In this document: one piece after another, positions 6,970 to 14,794 of the stretch
Numbering within the stretch: the first letter of the stretch is position 1
Layout: each line of letters begins with the position of its first letter
NCBI GenBank assembly: GCA_017411385.1
Contig: JAFQQF010000004.1
Span: forward strand, 1-33,412
From: Ruminococcus sp.
Lineage (GTDB): Bacteria; Bacillota; Clostridia; Oscillospirales; Acutalibacteraceae
Direction: 5' to 3'
Length of the DNA stretch: 33,412 bases
Position numbers and translations under genes: made by a program
Notes under the pieces: model-generated
The model's input: only the letters and a program-made list of their open reading frames with translations
The model's database searches: none
What the model was told of the DNA's origin: nothing

Positions 6970-7482
6970 TCAGATTTCAGGAGCAATATAGTTGCGAGCC
7001 TCAAGTGCTTTCTGGATTGAATCGAGAATCTCTTCGGAATCGGCACGAACAGTATGATAATGATACCCGCCTGTGATGTTCATAAGCTCAGTAGACTTAC
7101 CGCTTCTGACGCCTTCAATAAACTGCTTAACATGAAGCCTTGAAAATATATTGAGCTGTGCACAAACCCTGCCGTAAACCTTGTGCCAGACAAACACATC
7201 TACAACAGTTCCTCCAAGGTCAACTATTGTGTTAAGCTCGTCTTCTGTCTGTTCAGTTGTATGATACAACTTGAATACTCTTTCAGCTAAAGGTGTGTGT
7301 TGAATAATATACCCGTTATGTGTGGAAAGAATATCGTACCCCGATGCCTTAAGCACAGAGATATCCTGAACAATAATCTGTCTGGATACAGAGAATTTTT
7401 CAGAAAGAGAACTTCCCGACACAGGAGATGCCTCTGACATCAGGTAGTTTACTATTTCTTTTCTTCTTTCTTCTGCCTTCAT
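6970..7482 (-). CDS. niaR: NiaR, niacin-responsive repressor of NAD synthesis (HTH_11 plus 3H domain)
   Basis: 170 residues: an N-terminal winged helix (about 1-60, with SGSSLSEKFSVSRQIIVQDI) and a C-terminal 3H domain. The metal-binding set His74, Glu82, His141 and His143 has the same spacing as in the Thermotoga 3H protein TM1602. NiaR binds nicotinic acid and then represses niacin/NAD genes. It is last in the nadABC operon, 16 bases before a shared upstream gene, which supports the assignment and implies feedback on its own operon. The SD for the MKAEER start is weak (GAGGTG). Confidence 0.92.
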   Translation of the reverse strand: MKAEERRKEIVNYLMSEASPVSGSSLSEKFSVSRQIIVQDISVLKASGYDILSTHNGYIIQHTPLAERVFKLYHTTEQTEDELNTIVDLGGTVVDVFVWHKVYGRVCAQLNIFSRLHVKQFIEGVRSGKSTELMNITGGYHYHTVRADSEEILDSIQKALEARNYIAPEI

Positions 7483-7498
7483 AAGTCACCTCTGCAAA

Positions 7499-8350
7499 TC
7501 AGATTGTGTGAAGGTTTTTAAGAGAAAGGTCAAGTATGGGAGAAGAATGAGTCAATGCTCCGCTTGAAATATAATCAACTCCGATATCAACGAGTCTTGC
7601 AATATTCTCTTTTGTAACATTGCCGGAACACTCAGTTTCAGCTCTGCCCTTAGTAAGCTTTACTGCCTCTTTCATATCCTCCACAGACATATTATCAAGC
7701 ATAATAATATCTGCTCCTGCGTCTAAAGCCTCCCTGAGCATATCAAGGTTTTCAACCTCAACCTCAATCTTACGTACAAAGGGAGCGTATTCCTTAGCCA
7801 TTCGTATTGCTTCTTTAACCGAACCTGCAGCACCGATGTGATTATCCTTGAGAAGCACACCATCACTAAGGTTATAGCGGTGGTTATATCCGCCGCCGAC
7901 AGTTACGGCATATTTCTCAAAAATACGCATACAGGGAGTAGTCTTTCTTGTATCAAGAAGCTTTGTGGAAGTACCCTTGAGCAAATCAGCAATGCTTCTT
8001 GTGTAGGTAGCAATACCGCTCATACGCTGGAGATAGTTAAGAGCTGTACGCTCGCCTGAAAGAAGAACACGAATATCTCCACGGATAACACCGAGCTTCT
8101 CTCCTTTATACACAGAATCACCGTCTTTACAGAAAAACTCAAATTCTGTTTTATCATCAAGAAGCTCAAATACACGCTTGAACACACCAAGACCTGCGAT
8201 TACACCGTCTTCTTTACAGATAAGCTCAACTTCGCCAAGCTGATAATGAGGCATTACAGAGTTAGTTGTAATATCCTCGCTTGTAATATCCTCTTTAAGT
8301 GCAGACAAAATAAATTCGTCTGCGTTCATCATCATTGTTATATTATTCAT
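7499..8350 (-). CDS. nadC: nicotinate-nucleotide pyrophosphorylase (quinolinate phosphoribosyltransferase)
   Basis: Converts quinolinate and PRPP to nicotinate mononucleotide, CO2 and PPi in the cytoplasm. The 283-residue protein has RKTTPCMRIFEKYAVTVGGG near 138-157, HRYNLSDGVLLKDNHI, and the PRPP-site strand IIMLDNMSVEDM near 214-226. The start overlaps the 3' end of nadB by eight bases, and AAGGAG lies about 10 bases upstream, inside nadB. Third gene of nadA-nadB-nadC-niaR. Confidence 0.95.
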   Translation of the reverse strand: MNNITMMMNADEFILSALKEDITSEDITTNSVMPHYQLGEVELICKEDGVIAGLGVFKRVFELLDDKTEFEFFCKDGDSVYKGEKLGVIRGDIRVLLSGERTALNYLQRMSGIATYTRSIADLLKGTSTKLLDTRKTTPCMRIFEKYAVTVGGGYNHRYNLSDGVLLKDNHIGAAGSVKEAIRMAKEYAPFVRKIEVEVENLDMLREALDAGADIIMLDNMSVEDMKEAVKLTKGRAETECSGNVTKENIARLVDIGVDYISSGALTHSSPILDLSLKNLHTI

Positions 8351-9617
8351 TTTTACTTTTCTCCTTTTCGATAGCAGTCAGTACAGACTCTTTATACTTT
8401 TGCTTATAATCCTTATAAACATCAGTGTCAACAATTGTTTTTGGAAAAACCTCAACATCTACATATTCAGATGAAATCTGTTTAGCGGCACGCTTGGCAA
8501 ACACGAGGCTTTCAAGCAATGAGTTACTTGCCAGACGGTTTTTTCCGTGTACTCCGTTGCAAGCGGTTTCACCTACTGCATACAGTCTTTTCATCGAGGT
8601 TTTACTGTACAAATCCACATCAATGCCACCCATAAAATAATGCTGTGACGGTACAACAGGTATTGGCTCGCAGGTAACATCGTATCCTTCATCAAGACAA
8701 TGCTGATATATGTTGGGAAAATGAGTTCTGATTTCTTCCTGCGGTATAGGTGCAAGAGAAAGCCAGACATGCTCAGAGCCTTCCTTTTTCATTTGCTCAA
8801 ATATAGCGTTAGCGACAACGTCACGAGGCTGAAGCTCATCAACAAATCTTTCACCCTTTGCATTGAGAAGAACTGCTCCCTCGCCTCTGACAGATTCAGA
8901 AATAAGGAATTCTCTGCCCTGCTTCTTTGTGTAAAGCGTTGTGGGGTGGATTTGTATATAATCAATATTTTTCAGCTTAATATTATACTTCAAGGCTAAA
9001 GCCAAAGCATCACCGGTCAGGTGGCGGAAATTAGTGGAATGCTTATAGAGTCCGCCTATTCCCCCTGTAGCAAGGATGGTGTAATCAGCATTAATAACAG
9101 TATAATTGCAATCTTTATCGTGCCCGATGATACCTGTGCATTCGTTATCATCGCACACCAAATCGACCATAGTAAAGTTTTCGATGAGAGTGATGTTTGC
9201 TCTTTTACGAGCTTCTGTGAGAAGCTTTGAGGTGATTTCCTTGCCTGTTTCATCCTCGTGGAAAAGAATACGCTCTCTGGAATGAGCACCCTCACGAGTG
9301 TAAGCAAAATCCTCTCCCTCTTTCTCAAACTCTACATCAAAGGATATTAAGTCATTAATCACATCACGGGAGGAATTAATCATAATCGCTACAGATTCAG
9401 GGTTATTCTCAAAATGACCGGCTTTCATTGTATCCTCATAAAAGGAATCAAAATCAGCTTCGTCACGAAGCACGCAGATACCGCCCTGAGCCAAAAATGA
9501 ATCGCTGTTCTCCGCTTCGTCTTTTGTTACGATTATAATGTTTTTATCGGATGGCAAATTAAGTGCACAGTAAAGGCCTGCTACACCGCAACCAACAATT
9601 ACAATATCTGTTTTCAT
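8343..9617 (-). CDS. nadB: L-aspartate oxidase
   Basis: A flavoenzyme oxidising L-aspartate to iminoaspartate, the first step of de novo NAD synthesis. About 424 residues: the FAD motif VIVGCGVAGLYCAL at the N terminus, SFLAQGGI near 41-48, TILATGGIGGLY, the HPTTLY substrate motif, SESVRGEGA, and GETACNGVHGKNRLASNSLLE near the FAD end. It is somewhat shorter than the enterobacterial enzyme, with a trimmed C-terminal helical part. The ATG at 9615-9617 follows the nadA TGA by two bases and has no obvious SD, so translation likely depends on nadA. Confidence 0.95.
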   Translation of the reverse strand: MKTDIVIVGCGVAGLYCALNLPSDKNIIIVTKDEAENSDSFLAQGGICVLRDEADFDSFYEDTMKAGHFENNPESVAIMINSSRDVINDLISFDVEFEKEGEDFAYTREGAHSRERILFHEDETGKEITSKLLTEARKRANITLIENFTMVDLVCDDNECTGIIGHDKDCNYTVINADYTILATGGIGGLYKHSTNFRHLTGDALALALKYNIKLKNIDYIQIHPTTLYTKKQGREFLISESVRGEGAVLLNAKGERFVDELQPRDVVANAIFEQMKKEGSEHVWLSLAPIPQEEIRTHFPNIYQHCLDEGYDVTCEPIPVVPSQHYFMGGIDVDLYSKTSMKRLYAVGETACNGVHGKNRLASNSLLESLVFAKRAAKQISSEYVDVEVFPKTIVDTDVYKDYKQKYKESVLTAIEKEKSKNE

Positions 9618-9619
9618 AA

Positions 9620-10519
9620 TCAATTTGCAAGCTGAAGCATTCTGTCAAGAGGAATCAAAGCCTTCTCGCAGATTTCAGCACTTACCTCTACAACCCTATC
9701 TTCGTTTTCCAATACAGAAACCACATTTTCGGGAGTGTTTAACTTCATATCCGCGCAACAGGGATGGGGATTGGGAAAATAAAACTGCTTTTGAGGATTA
9801 TCGGTTATGAGTTGATAATCCACACCTTCTTCGGTGCAAACTATAAACTCTGTATTAGAGCTGTTCTTAGCAAAGCTTATAATGTCTGCTGTACTGCCGA
9901 TATAATCTGACAAAGACACAACCTCGGGCTCACACTCGGGATGCGTCAGAATTAAAGCCTCCGGATGTTTTTTCTTTTCTTCATTTAATTGCTCAGCAGT
10001 AATTTTAGCGTGAATAGGACAGCACCCGTCATTTAAAATTATATTCTTCTCGGGAACCTGCTCCTTAACAAACCTGCCCAGATTGCGGTCAGGAATAAAA
10101 AAGATATTTTTGTTTGGAAGCTTTCTTACTATTTCAACTGCATTAGATGAAGTAACGCAAACATCACTTTGACTCTTAAGCTCTGCTGTTGAATTGATAT
10201 AGCACACAACGGCTAAATCCTCATATTCGGCACGCATACTATCAATAAGACCATCTTTAACCATATGAGCCATAGGACAATCAGCGGTTAAATCAGGCAT
10301 AAGAACTTTTTTGTCGGGATTTAGAATCTTCGCACTCTCACCCATAAAATAAACTCCGCAGAACACAATGATATCAGCATCGTTCTGCTTTGCGACCTTA
10401 GCAAGATAAAAGGAATCTCCGACATAATCGGCAAGCGCCTGAACTTGTGCAGGTGCATAGTAATGTGCAAGAATAACTGCATTCTTCTCTTTTTTTAGCT
10501 GTTCAATCCGTTTAAACAT
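9620..10519 (-). CDS. nadA: quinolinate synthase A, [4Fe-4S] enzyme
   Basis: Condenses iminoaspartate and dihydroxyacetone phosphate to quinolinate. 299 residues of the short Firmicutes/Thermotoga type with repeated motifs AHYY near 18-21, DYVGDSFYLA, and SDYIGSTADII near 204-214. Cluster cysteines are seen at 81 (TADCPMAH), 166/167 (NDGCCPIH) and 254/255 (HPCCADM), matching the three known ligand positions. First gene of the nad operon, preceded by a consensus promoter and a dyad that may bind NiaR. An SD like AAAGGA lies nine bases before the ATG. Confidence 0.96.
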   Translation of the reverse strand: MFKRIEQLKKEKNAVILAHYYAPAQVQALADYVGDSFYLAKVAKQNDADIIVFCGVYFMGESAKILNPDKKVLMPDLTADCPMAHMVKDGLIDSMRAEYEDLAVVCYINSTAELKSQSDVCVTSSNAVEIVRKLPNKNIFFIPDRNLGRFVKEQVPEKNIILNDGCCPIHAKITAEQLNEEKKKHPEALILTHPECEPEVVSLSDYIGSTADIISFAKNSSNTEFIVCTEEGVDYQLITDNPQKQFYFPNPHPCCADMKLNTPENVVSVLENEDRVVEVSAEICEKALIPLDRMLQLAN

Positions 10520-10552
10520 AAAATCTTTCCTTTTTGAAGGTTTACGATAAAA

Positions 10553-10581
10553 ATTATATCATCCCACTTTACATCTGTCAA
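10553..10581 (-). promoter_or_regulatory. sigma-A promoter of nadABC-niaR
   Basis: Minus-strand TTGACA (10576-10581), 17 bases, TATAAT (10553-10558): a full consensus promoter about 33 bases from the nadA ATG. Such a strong core promoter fits control by a repressor. Confidence 0.85.
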
Positions 10582-10593
10582 CTTATCTGTAAA
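10568..10593. promoter_or_regulatory. candidate NiaR operator overlapping the nadA -35 box
   Basis: A 26-base element with the dyad TTTACA-N14-TGTAAA that also holds two direct ATCTGT half-sites, lying across the -35 box. The presence of niaR in the operon makes it the obvious site, but I cannot confirm a match to the published NiaR motif from memory. Confidence 0.55.
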
Positions 10594-10639
10594 CCCAAAT
10601 ATACAACACAAAACTTGCTAAAAACTATTAGCAATATAC

Positions 10640-10673
10640 AAAAAGCAACCGAATGACAAACAAACGGTTGCTT
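10640..10673 (-). terminator. intrinsic terminator of the murD-GNAT-PLP enzyme operon
   Basis: AAGCAACCG (10643-10651) and CGGTTGCTT (10665-10673) form a 9-bp stem; the minus strand continues TTTTTG. Confidence 0.8.
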
Positions 10674-10689
10674 AAATAGTGATTTAATA

Positions 10690-11946
10690 TTATTTCAGAG
10701 CATTTACACGTTGAGCCGCAAGCATAATTCCAAGCTTGCCCGCATCGAAGTCATGAGCTCCTTGAAGCCAAACTGCATAAGGAGCACGCAAGGGAGCATC
10801 GCAGGAAAGCTCAATGGATGAACCAAGGGTAAAGGAACCGGATGCCATAACAACCTGACAATCATAGCCGGGCATATCGGAGGGCTCGGGAACAACAAAG
10901 CTGTCAACAGGAGAAGCCGCCTGAATTCCTCGGCAAAACTCTACAAGCTGATTTGCATCGGAAAGCTTCAAAACCTGAATGATATCTCCCCTGTCTTCAT
11001 TGTATCGGGGTGTTACCTCAAAGCCTAAAAGCTCGAACAAAGCAGCAGAGAACACTGCGGTTTTCATCGCCTCGCCTGTTATGTGAGGTGCGTTGTAGGC
11101 ACCAAGGAACATCTCTCTGACTGTATCAAGGGTTGCACCAAGCTCCTTGCCTGTGCCGGGTGTTGTAAGGCGAAATGCCGCCTGCTCAACTAAATCACGT
11201 CTGCCAGAGATGTATCCACCGGTACGTGCAATGGCACCGCCGGGGTTTTTAATCATAGAACCAGCCATAAGGTCAACACCGCAATTATGTGGTGATTCAT
11301 ACTCTACAAACTCACCATAGCAGTTATCAAGCATTATAACTGACTCGGGCGAAACTTTTCGTGTCAGCTCACAAATCCTTTTGATATCCGAGAAAAGCAA
11401 GGAAGGTCTTAATTCATAACCGCGTGAACGCTGAATATAAACCATTTTGGGCTTTTCTGAGAGCTTCTTTTCGATTGCCTCAAAATCAAGAGTACCATCG
11501 GGCTTCAAATCAACCTCTTCGTATTTGACACCGAAATCCTTGAGCGAGCCTGAATAATCGGAGTCGATACCGATAGTGCCACGGATTGTATCATAGGGAG
11601 TGGAAGCAACCGAAAGCATAGTGTCGCCGGGACGCAGAACTGCAAAAAGTGCAATGCACAAAGCATGAGTGCCGCTTACAAAATTGTGGCGGACAAGTGC
11701 ATCCTCTGCATCAAAAGCAAAAGCATACACTTCATCAAGGGCATCTCTGCCCCTGTCGCCGTAACCATAGCCGCTGCTTCCTCCAAACATAGATTCGCTA
11801 ACTCTTGCATTCTGAAAAGCCTTGAGCATTTTTATCTGATTGAATTCTCTTACAGCGTCTATCTTTTCGAATTGCTCCCGACACATCAGAAGGGCTTTAT
11901 CGGATGCATCGCGAATAGCTTTGTCTACATCAAAAAATCTATACAT
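10690..11946 (-). CDS. YnbB / methionine gamma-lyase-like PLP enzyme ('aluminium resistance' family)
   Basis: A 418-residue fold-type I PLP enzyme of the Met_gamma_lyase (Alum_res) family. SGTHALCIALFAVLRPGD (91-108) forms the phosphate-binding turn, MLDNCYGEFVE near 205-215 holds the Asp that pairs with the PLP ring nitrogen, and SMIKNPGG places the Schiff-base Lys at 233. The RGGS-like RVSESMFGGSSGYGYGDRGRD stretch near 49-68 is typical of the family. Reaction and substrate are not known in most members; old annotations call it an aluminium resistance protein. ATG at 11946 has GAGG seven bases upstream and lies eight bases after the GNAT stop codon, so it is cotranscribed with murD. Confidence 0.87.
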   Translation of the reverse strand: MYRFFDVDKAIRDASDKALLMCREQFEKIDAVREFNQIKMLKAFQNARVSESMFGGSSGYGYGDRGRDALDEVYAFAFDAEDALVRHNFVSGTHALCIALFAVLRPGDTMLSVASTPYDTIRGTIGIDSDYSGSLKDFGVKYEEVDLKPDGTLDFEAIEKKLSEKPKMVYIQRSRGYELRPSLLFSDIKRICELTRKVSPESVIMLDNCYGEFVEYESPHNCGVDLMAGSMIKNPGGAIARTGGYISGRRDLVEQAAFRLTTPGTGKELGATLDTVREMFLGAYNAPHITGEAMKTAVFSAALFELLGFEVTPRYNEDRGDIIQVLKLSDANQLVEFCRGIQAASPVDSFVVPEPSDMPGYDCQVVMASGSFTLGSSIELSCDAPLRAPYAVWLQGAHDFDAGKLGIMLAAQRVNALK

Positions 11947-11954
11947 ATTTAACC

Positions 11955-12689
11955 TCACAAGTTGTATTTATACCAAGTTCCTTCCTTGATAAAACCACAT
12001 TTTTTATAAAATTCGATATTGTGCTCCTCGCACAAAAGTCTGTATGTAACCAGAGGGTTACTGCACAGAGCTTTAAGAACAGATTTTGAAAAGCCATTTC
12101 CGCGGAAATACTGAGAGGTATACACAAAAGGAATTATTCCCTCACAATTTTCATTCACATAAACCGATGCGACGCTTAAAGCCTTTTCATCTCCCAATAT
12201 ACCATAAACCGACAGAAGGTTATGACGCATCTGATGGGCGGTGTTGAGAAAAAAGTCTGTAGCTTCGTTCTCCGGCAAGTTTTCACACACAAGTGTTGCC
12301 ACATTTTTTGCATCAGTGATTACAGAAACTTTTCTAGGATTTTCAGCAGTAGGTCTGCCTAAAGTGTTCATAACTGCACATTCCTGAACATTCACCGATA
12401 AAGACAGCGGCACTTGAGAAATAATCTCTGTATCTTTACATCCACTAAAAAAGCTCGACAATTCATCCAAATCGCTGTCGGTATCAGCAATGCAGTATAC
12501 TGTGCTGTTATATCGCATAATCAAAGCTGATGGTTTATTTGAATTGACTTGAATATAGAACTGTGCGAAATCATAGCGGACACTATAAGCTCGCAAATAC
12601 AGCTCTATAGTGTTTCGTATAGCGGTGGAACCAAAAGCCTTTTTAAGCACCGAAAAAAGCTCGTTGCTATTTTGAGAAAGATAAATCAT
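11955..12689 (-). CDS. GNAT-family N-acetyltransferase with divergent N-terminal half
   Basis: 244 residues with two parts. The C-terminal half (about 130-244) is a GNAT fold: LSVYGILGDEKALSVASVYV, the acetyl-CoA loop region IPFVYTSQYFRGNGFSKSVLKALC, and LLCEEHNIEFYKKCGFIKEG at the end. The N-terminal half has no motif I know and may be a degenerate GNAT repeat. The ATG follows the murD stop by one base, and the gene is sandwiched between murD and the PLP enzyme, implying coupled translation. Substrate not known. Confidence 0.8.
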   Translation of the reverse strand: MIYLSQNSNELFSVLKKAFGSTAIRNTIELYLRAYSVRYDFAQFYIQVNSNKPSALIMRYNSTVYCIADTDSDLDELSSFFSGCKDTEIISQVPLSLSVNVQECAVMNTLGRPTAENPRKVSVITDAKNVATLVCENLPENEATDFFLNTAHQMRHNLLSVYGILGDEKALSVASVYVNENCEGIIPFVYTSQYFRGNGFSKSVLKALCSNPLVTYRLLCEEHNIEFYKKCGFIKEGTWYKYNL

Positions 12690-12690
12690 A

Positions 12691-14082
12691 TTAACTCAAA
12701 GCATTGACAATGGACATAAAATGTTCGCCGCGCTGCTCAAAATCACGGTACATATCGAAGCTTGCAGATGCGGGAGAAAGTGCTACAATATCACCCTTCT
12801 CTGCATTTTTTCTTGCTAAGTTCACAGCTTCTTCCATATTTTCAGCATGAAGAATAAGAGGACATCCATCCTTGTAATTCTCGGAAGCTTTTACAGCTTC
12901 TTCGATTTTTGTGCCTGTAGCACCCATAAGAATAAGAGTTTTAACCTTATCGCAAATCACGGGACCTAAGGGTGCGTAAGGAATATTCTTGTCGTAACCG
13001 CCACATATAAGAATAAGCTTTTCATCAAAGAGAGAAAGCATTCCGCAGGCTGTTCGTGTGGGTGAAGATGCAATTGAATCATTATAATATTTAACGCCCT
13101 CAAATTCACGGACAAGCTGTGCTCTGTGCTTGACACCGCTAAAGGTTCTTGCAACATTAATTATAGTTTCATTGCTTACGTAATCCTTCACAGCACAAAT
13201 TGCCGCAAGGTAATTCTCCACATTGTGAAGTCCGGGAATTCTTATATCAGAAACTGACATAACCCTCTCTTCGCTGATACCGTCTTTGAAGAAAATACCA
13301 TCCTCAGTTGCAAAAGTGCCGAAGGAGGGTTTTTGTGTACGGGAGAAGTAGAAAACATCAGCCTTTGTGCTATCCTTGAAGGAATGAGATATTTCATTGT
13401 CAGCGTTAAGAATCGCTTTATTTCCCGCCTGCTGATACAAAACTATGTTACGCTTTGCATCTATGTATTCATTCATATCCTTATGAACATCCAAATGATT
13501 GGGAGCAACATTGGTAACAACCGCAACACAAGGGCTTTTCCGCATTGAAATAAGCTGAAAGCTTGAAAGCTCCACAACAGCAAAATCATCCTCATTTATG
13601 TCGTAGATTTCTGGCATAAGGGGATTGCCGATATTACCGCCCAGATGAACTGTGTAACCCTCAGCTTTCAAAAGCTCAGAAATAATGGTTGTGGTTGTGG
13701 TTTTGCCGTCAGAGCCGGTAACTGCAATTATCCTGCAGGGGCAAAGCTCAAAAAACAGCTCCATTTCAGAGGTTACTATTACTCCTTCTTCGCGCATACG
13801 GCAAAGTGCAGGGCTGTTATAGTTCATACCCGGTGTGCGGAAAACATACTCAACGTGAAGGTCATCAAGGTAGCCTTCTCCAAGACAAAGGGTCGCACCG
13901 AAATCTTCTGCCATCTGAGCGTTTATGCCAAGGGCAACTCTTTCACGGCTGTCGCAGGCAAACACCTCGGCACCGCTTTCACAAAACATACGTATAAGAG
14001 GAAGATTGCTTCGACCAAGACCAATGAAAGCAACCTTCTTACCTTTAACAGATTCAAAATATTCTTTAATCCTGTTATTCAT
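12691..14082 (-). CDS. murD: UDP-N-acetylmuramoyl-L-alanine:D-glutamate ligase
   Basis: Adds D-Glu to UDP-MurNAc-L-Ala in cytoplasmic peptidoglycan synthesis. 463 residues with the N-terminal Rossmann part (KVAFIGLGRSNLP, 16-28), the ATP P-loop AVTGSDGKTTTT near 120-131, the NHLDVHKDMNEYIDAKRNI block, and NDSIASSPTRT in the third domain. Start MNNRIK is set by GGAGG eight bases upstream. Unlike most genomes, it is not in a mra/mur cluster here but heads an operon with a GNAT enzyme and a PLP enzyme. A TATAAT about 50 bases upstream lacks a clear -35 partner. Confidence 0.94.
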   Translation of the reverse strand: MNNRIKEYFESVKGKKVAFIGLGRSNLPLIRMFCESGAEVFACDSRERVALGINAQMAEDFGATLCLGEGYLDDLHVEYVFRTPGMNYNSPALCRMREEGVIVTSEMELFFELCPCRIIAVTGSDGKTTTTTIISELLKAEGYTVHLGGNIGNPLMPEIYDINEDDFAVVELSSFQLISMRKSPCVAVVTNVAPNHLDVHKDMNEYIDAKRNIVLYQQAGNKAILNADNEISHSFKDSTKADVFYFSRTQKPSFGTFATEDGIFFKDGISEERVMSVSDIRIPGLHNVENYLAAICAVKDYVSNETIINVARTFSGVKHRAQLVREFEGVKYYNDSIASSPTRTACGMLSLFDEKLILICGGYDKNIPYAPLGPVICDKVKTLILMGATGTKIEEAVKASENYKDGCPLILHAENMEEAVNLARKNAEKGDIVALSPASASFDMYRDFEQRGEHFMSIVNALS

Positions 14083-14184
14083 ATAGCAGACCTCCGTTAT
14101 TCGAAGTTGAAAATACATAATAACACAATTAATTATAATACATCAAACAAAAGAAAATATCAACATTTATGTATTTTTTTACAT

Positions 14185-14212
14185 AAAAAAACAGACGGTA
14201 TTAAACCGTCTG
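14185..14212 (-). terminator. intrinsic terminator after the small XRE gene
   Basis: CAGACGGT (14192-14199) and ACCGTCTG (14205-14212) with a five-base loop, followed on the minus strand by TTTTTTTATG. Confidence 0.82.
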
Positions 14213-14242
14213 AATAATACAAAATAAAACAAAGGGAATAAA

Positions 14243-14491
14243 TCAGTTTTCTCTGCCGAGAAGATAATCAACAGAAACCTCAAGAATATCAGCAAGAGCA
14301 ACAAGCTCAACATCTGTTACATAGCGAATCTGACCCTCAAGCTTTGAGAGTCCTGAAGCGTTCATATCAACGCCATTTACCTGAAGCTGTGCAAGAAGCT
14401 CCTTTTGCTTCATACCACGTTTTTTTCTGGCTGCTTCAACTCTGGCGCCTATCAGATTGCGGTCGCCGAGCTCTTGTTTACGTAATCTCAT
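14243..14491 (-). CDS. small XRE-family helix-turn-helix protein
   Basis: 82 residues with almost nothing beyond the HTH: GARVEAARKKRGMKQKELLA, then a variant second helix (LQVNGVDMNASGLSKLEGQ) and VTDVELVALADILEVSVDYLLG, the usual XRE ending. SD AAGGGAG lies seven bases before the ATG. It is a single-gene unit: own promoter at 14579-14607, an 88-base leader, own terminator. It is divergent from pncB across about 300 bases. Target not known. Confidence 0.87.
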   Translation of the reverse strand: MRLRKQELGDRNLIGARVEAARKKRGMKQKELLAQLQVNGVDMNASGLSKLEGQIRYVTDVELVALADILEVSVDYLLGREN

Positions 14492-14794
14492 ACTGATACT
14501 CCCTTAAATAAATTCCAAAAACCTATTGATAATTCTATAAAAGAATTCTTAAATGCAATTAATCCTAAGTGGAACTTAATTATAATGCCATATTCGAAAA
14601 AAATCAAGTCTTTTTTGTAAATAAAATTAAAAAATTGAAATATTTTGCTAATTAAATTACAAAAACATTAAATCAAGTAAATTAATCTAAGACTTACACA
14701 AATTAAAAAAATTCTACTTTATTATTTATTAAAGTAATGATATTATATAATAAATTGCAATAAACTATAATTTATGTATTCGGGAGAGCGTATT
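14492..14794. other. 303-base AT-rich intergenic region between XRE gene and pncB
   Basis: Very AT-rich with no coding sense. It holds the minus-strand promoter of the XRE gene (14579-14607) and, 60-80 bases before pncB, a dyad ACTTTA-N8-TAAAGT (14716-14735). A TATAAT at 14765-14770 could be the pncB -10 box but no good -35 box is seen. No riboswitch fold was recognised and no copy of the nadA operator dyad is visible. Confidence 0.6.
14579..14607 (-). promoter_or_regulatory. sigma-A promoter of the small XRE gene
   Basis: Minus-strand TTGATT (14602-14607), 17 bases, TATAAT (14579-14584), leaving a leader of about 80 bases before the ATG. Confidence 0.7.

Noticed and set aside
13645-14217. 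190-codon open frame opposite murD
   Set aside because: Covered by the well-supported murD gene; no SD and no recognisable domain.
14492-14794. NAD- or preQ1-type riboswitch before pncB
   Set aside because: The region is AT-rich without the conserved GC stems or loops I would expect; no fold recognised.
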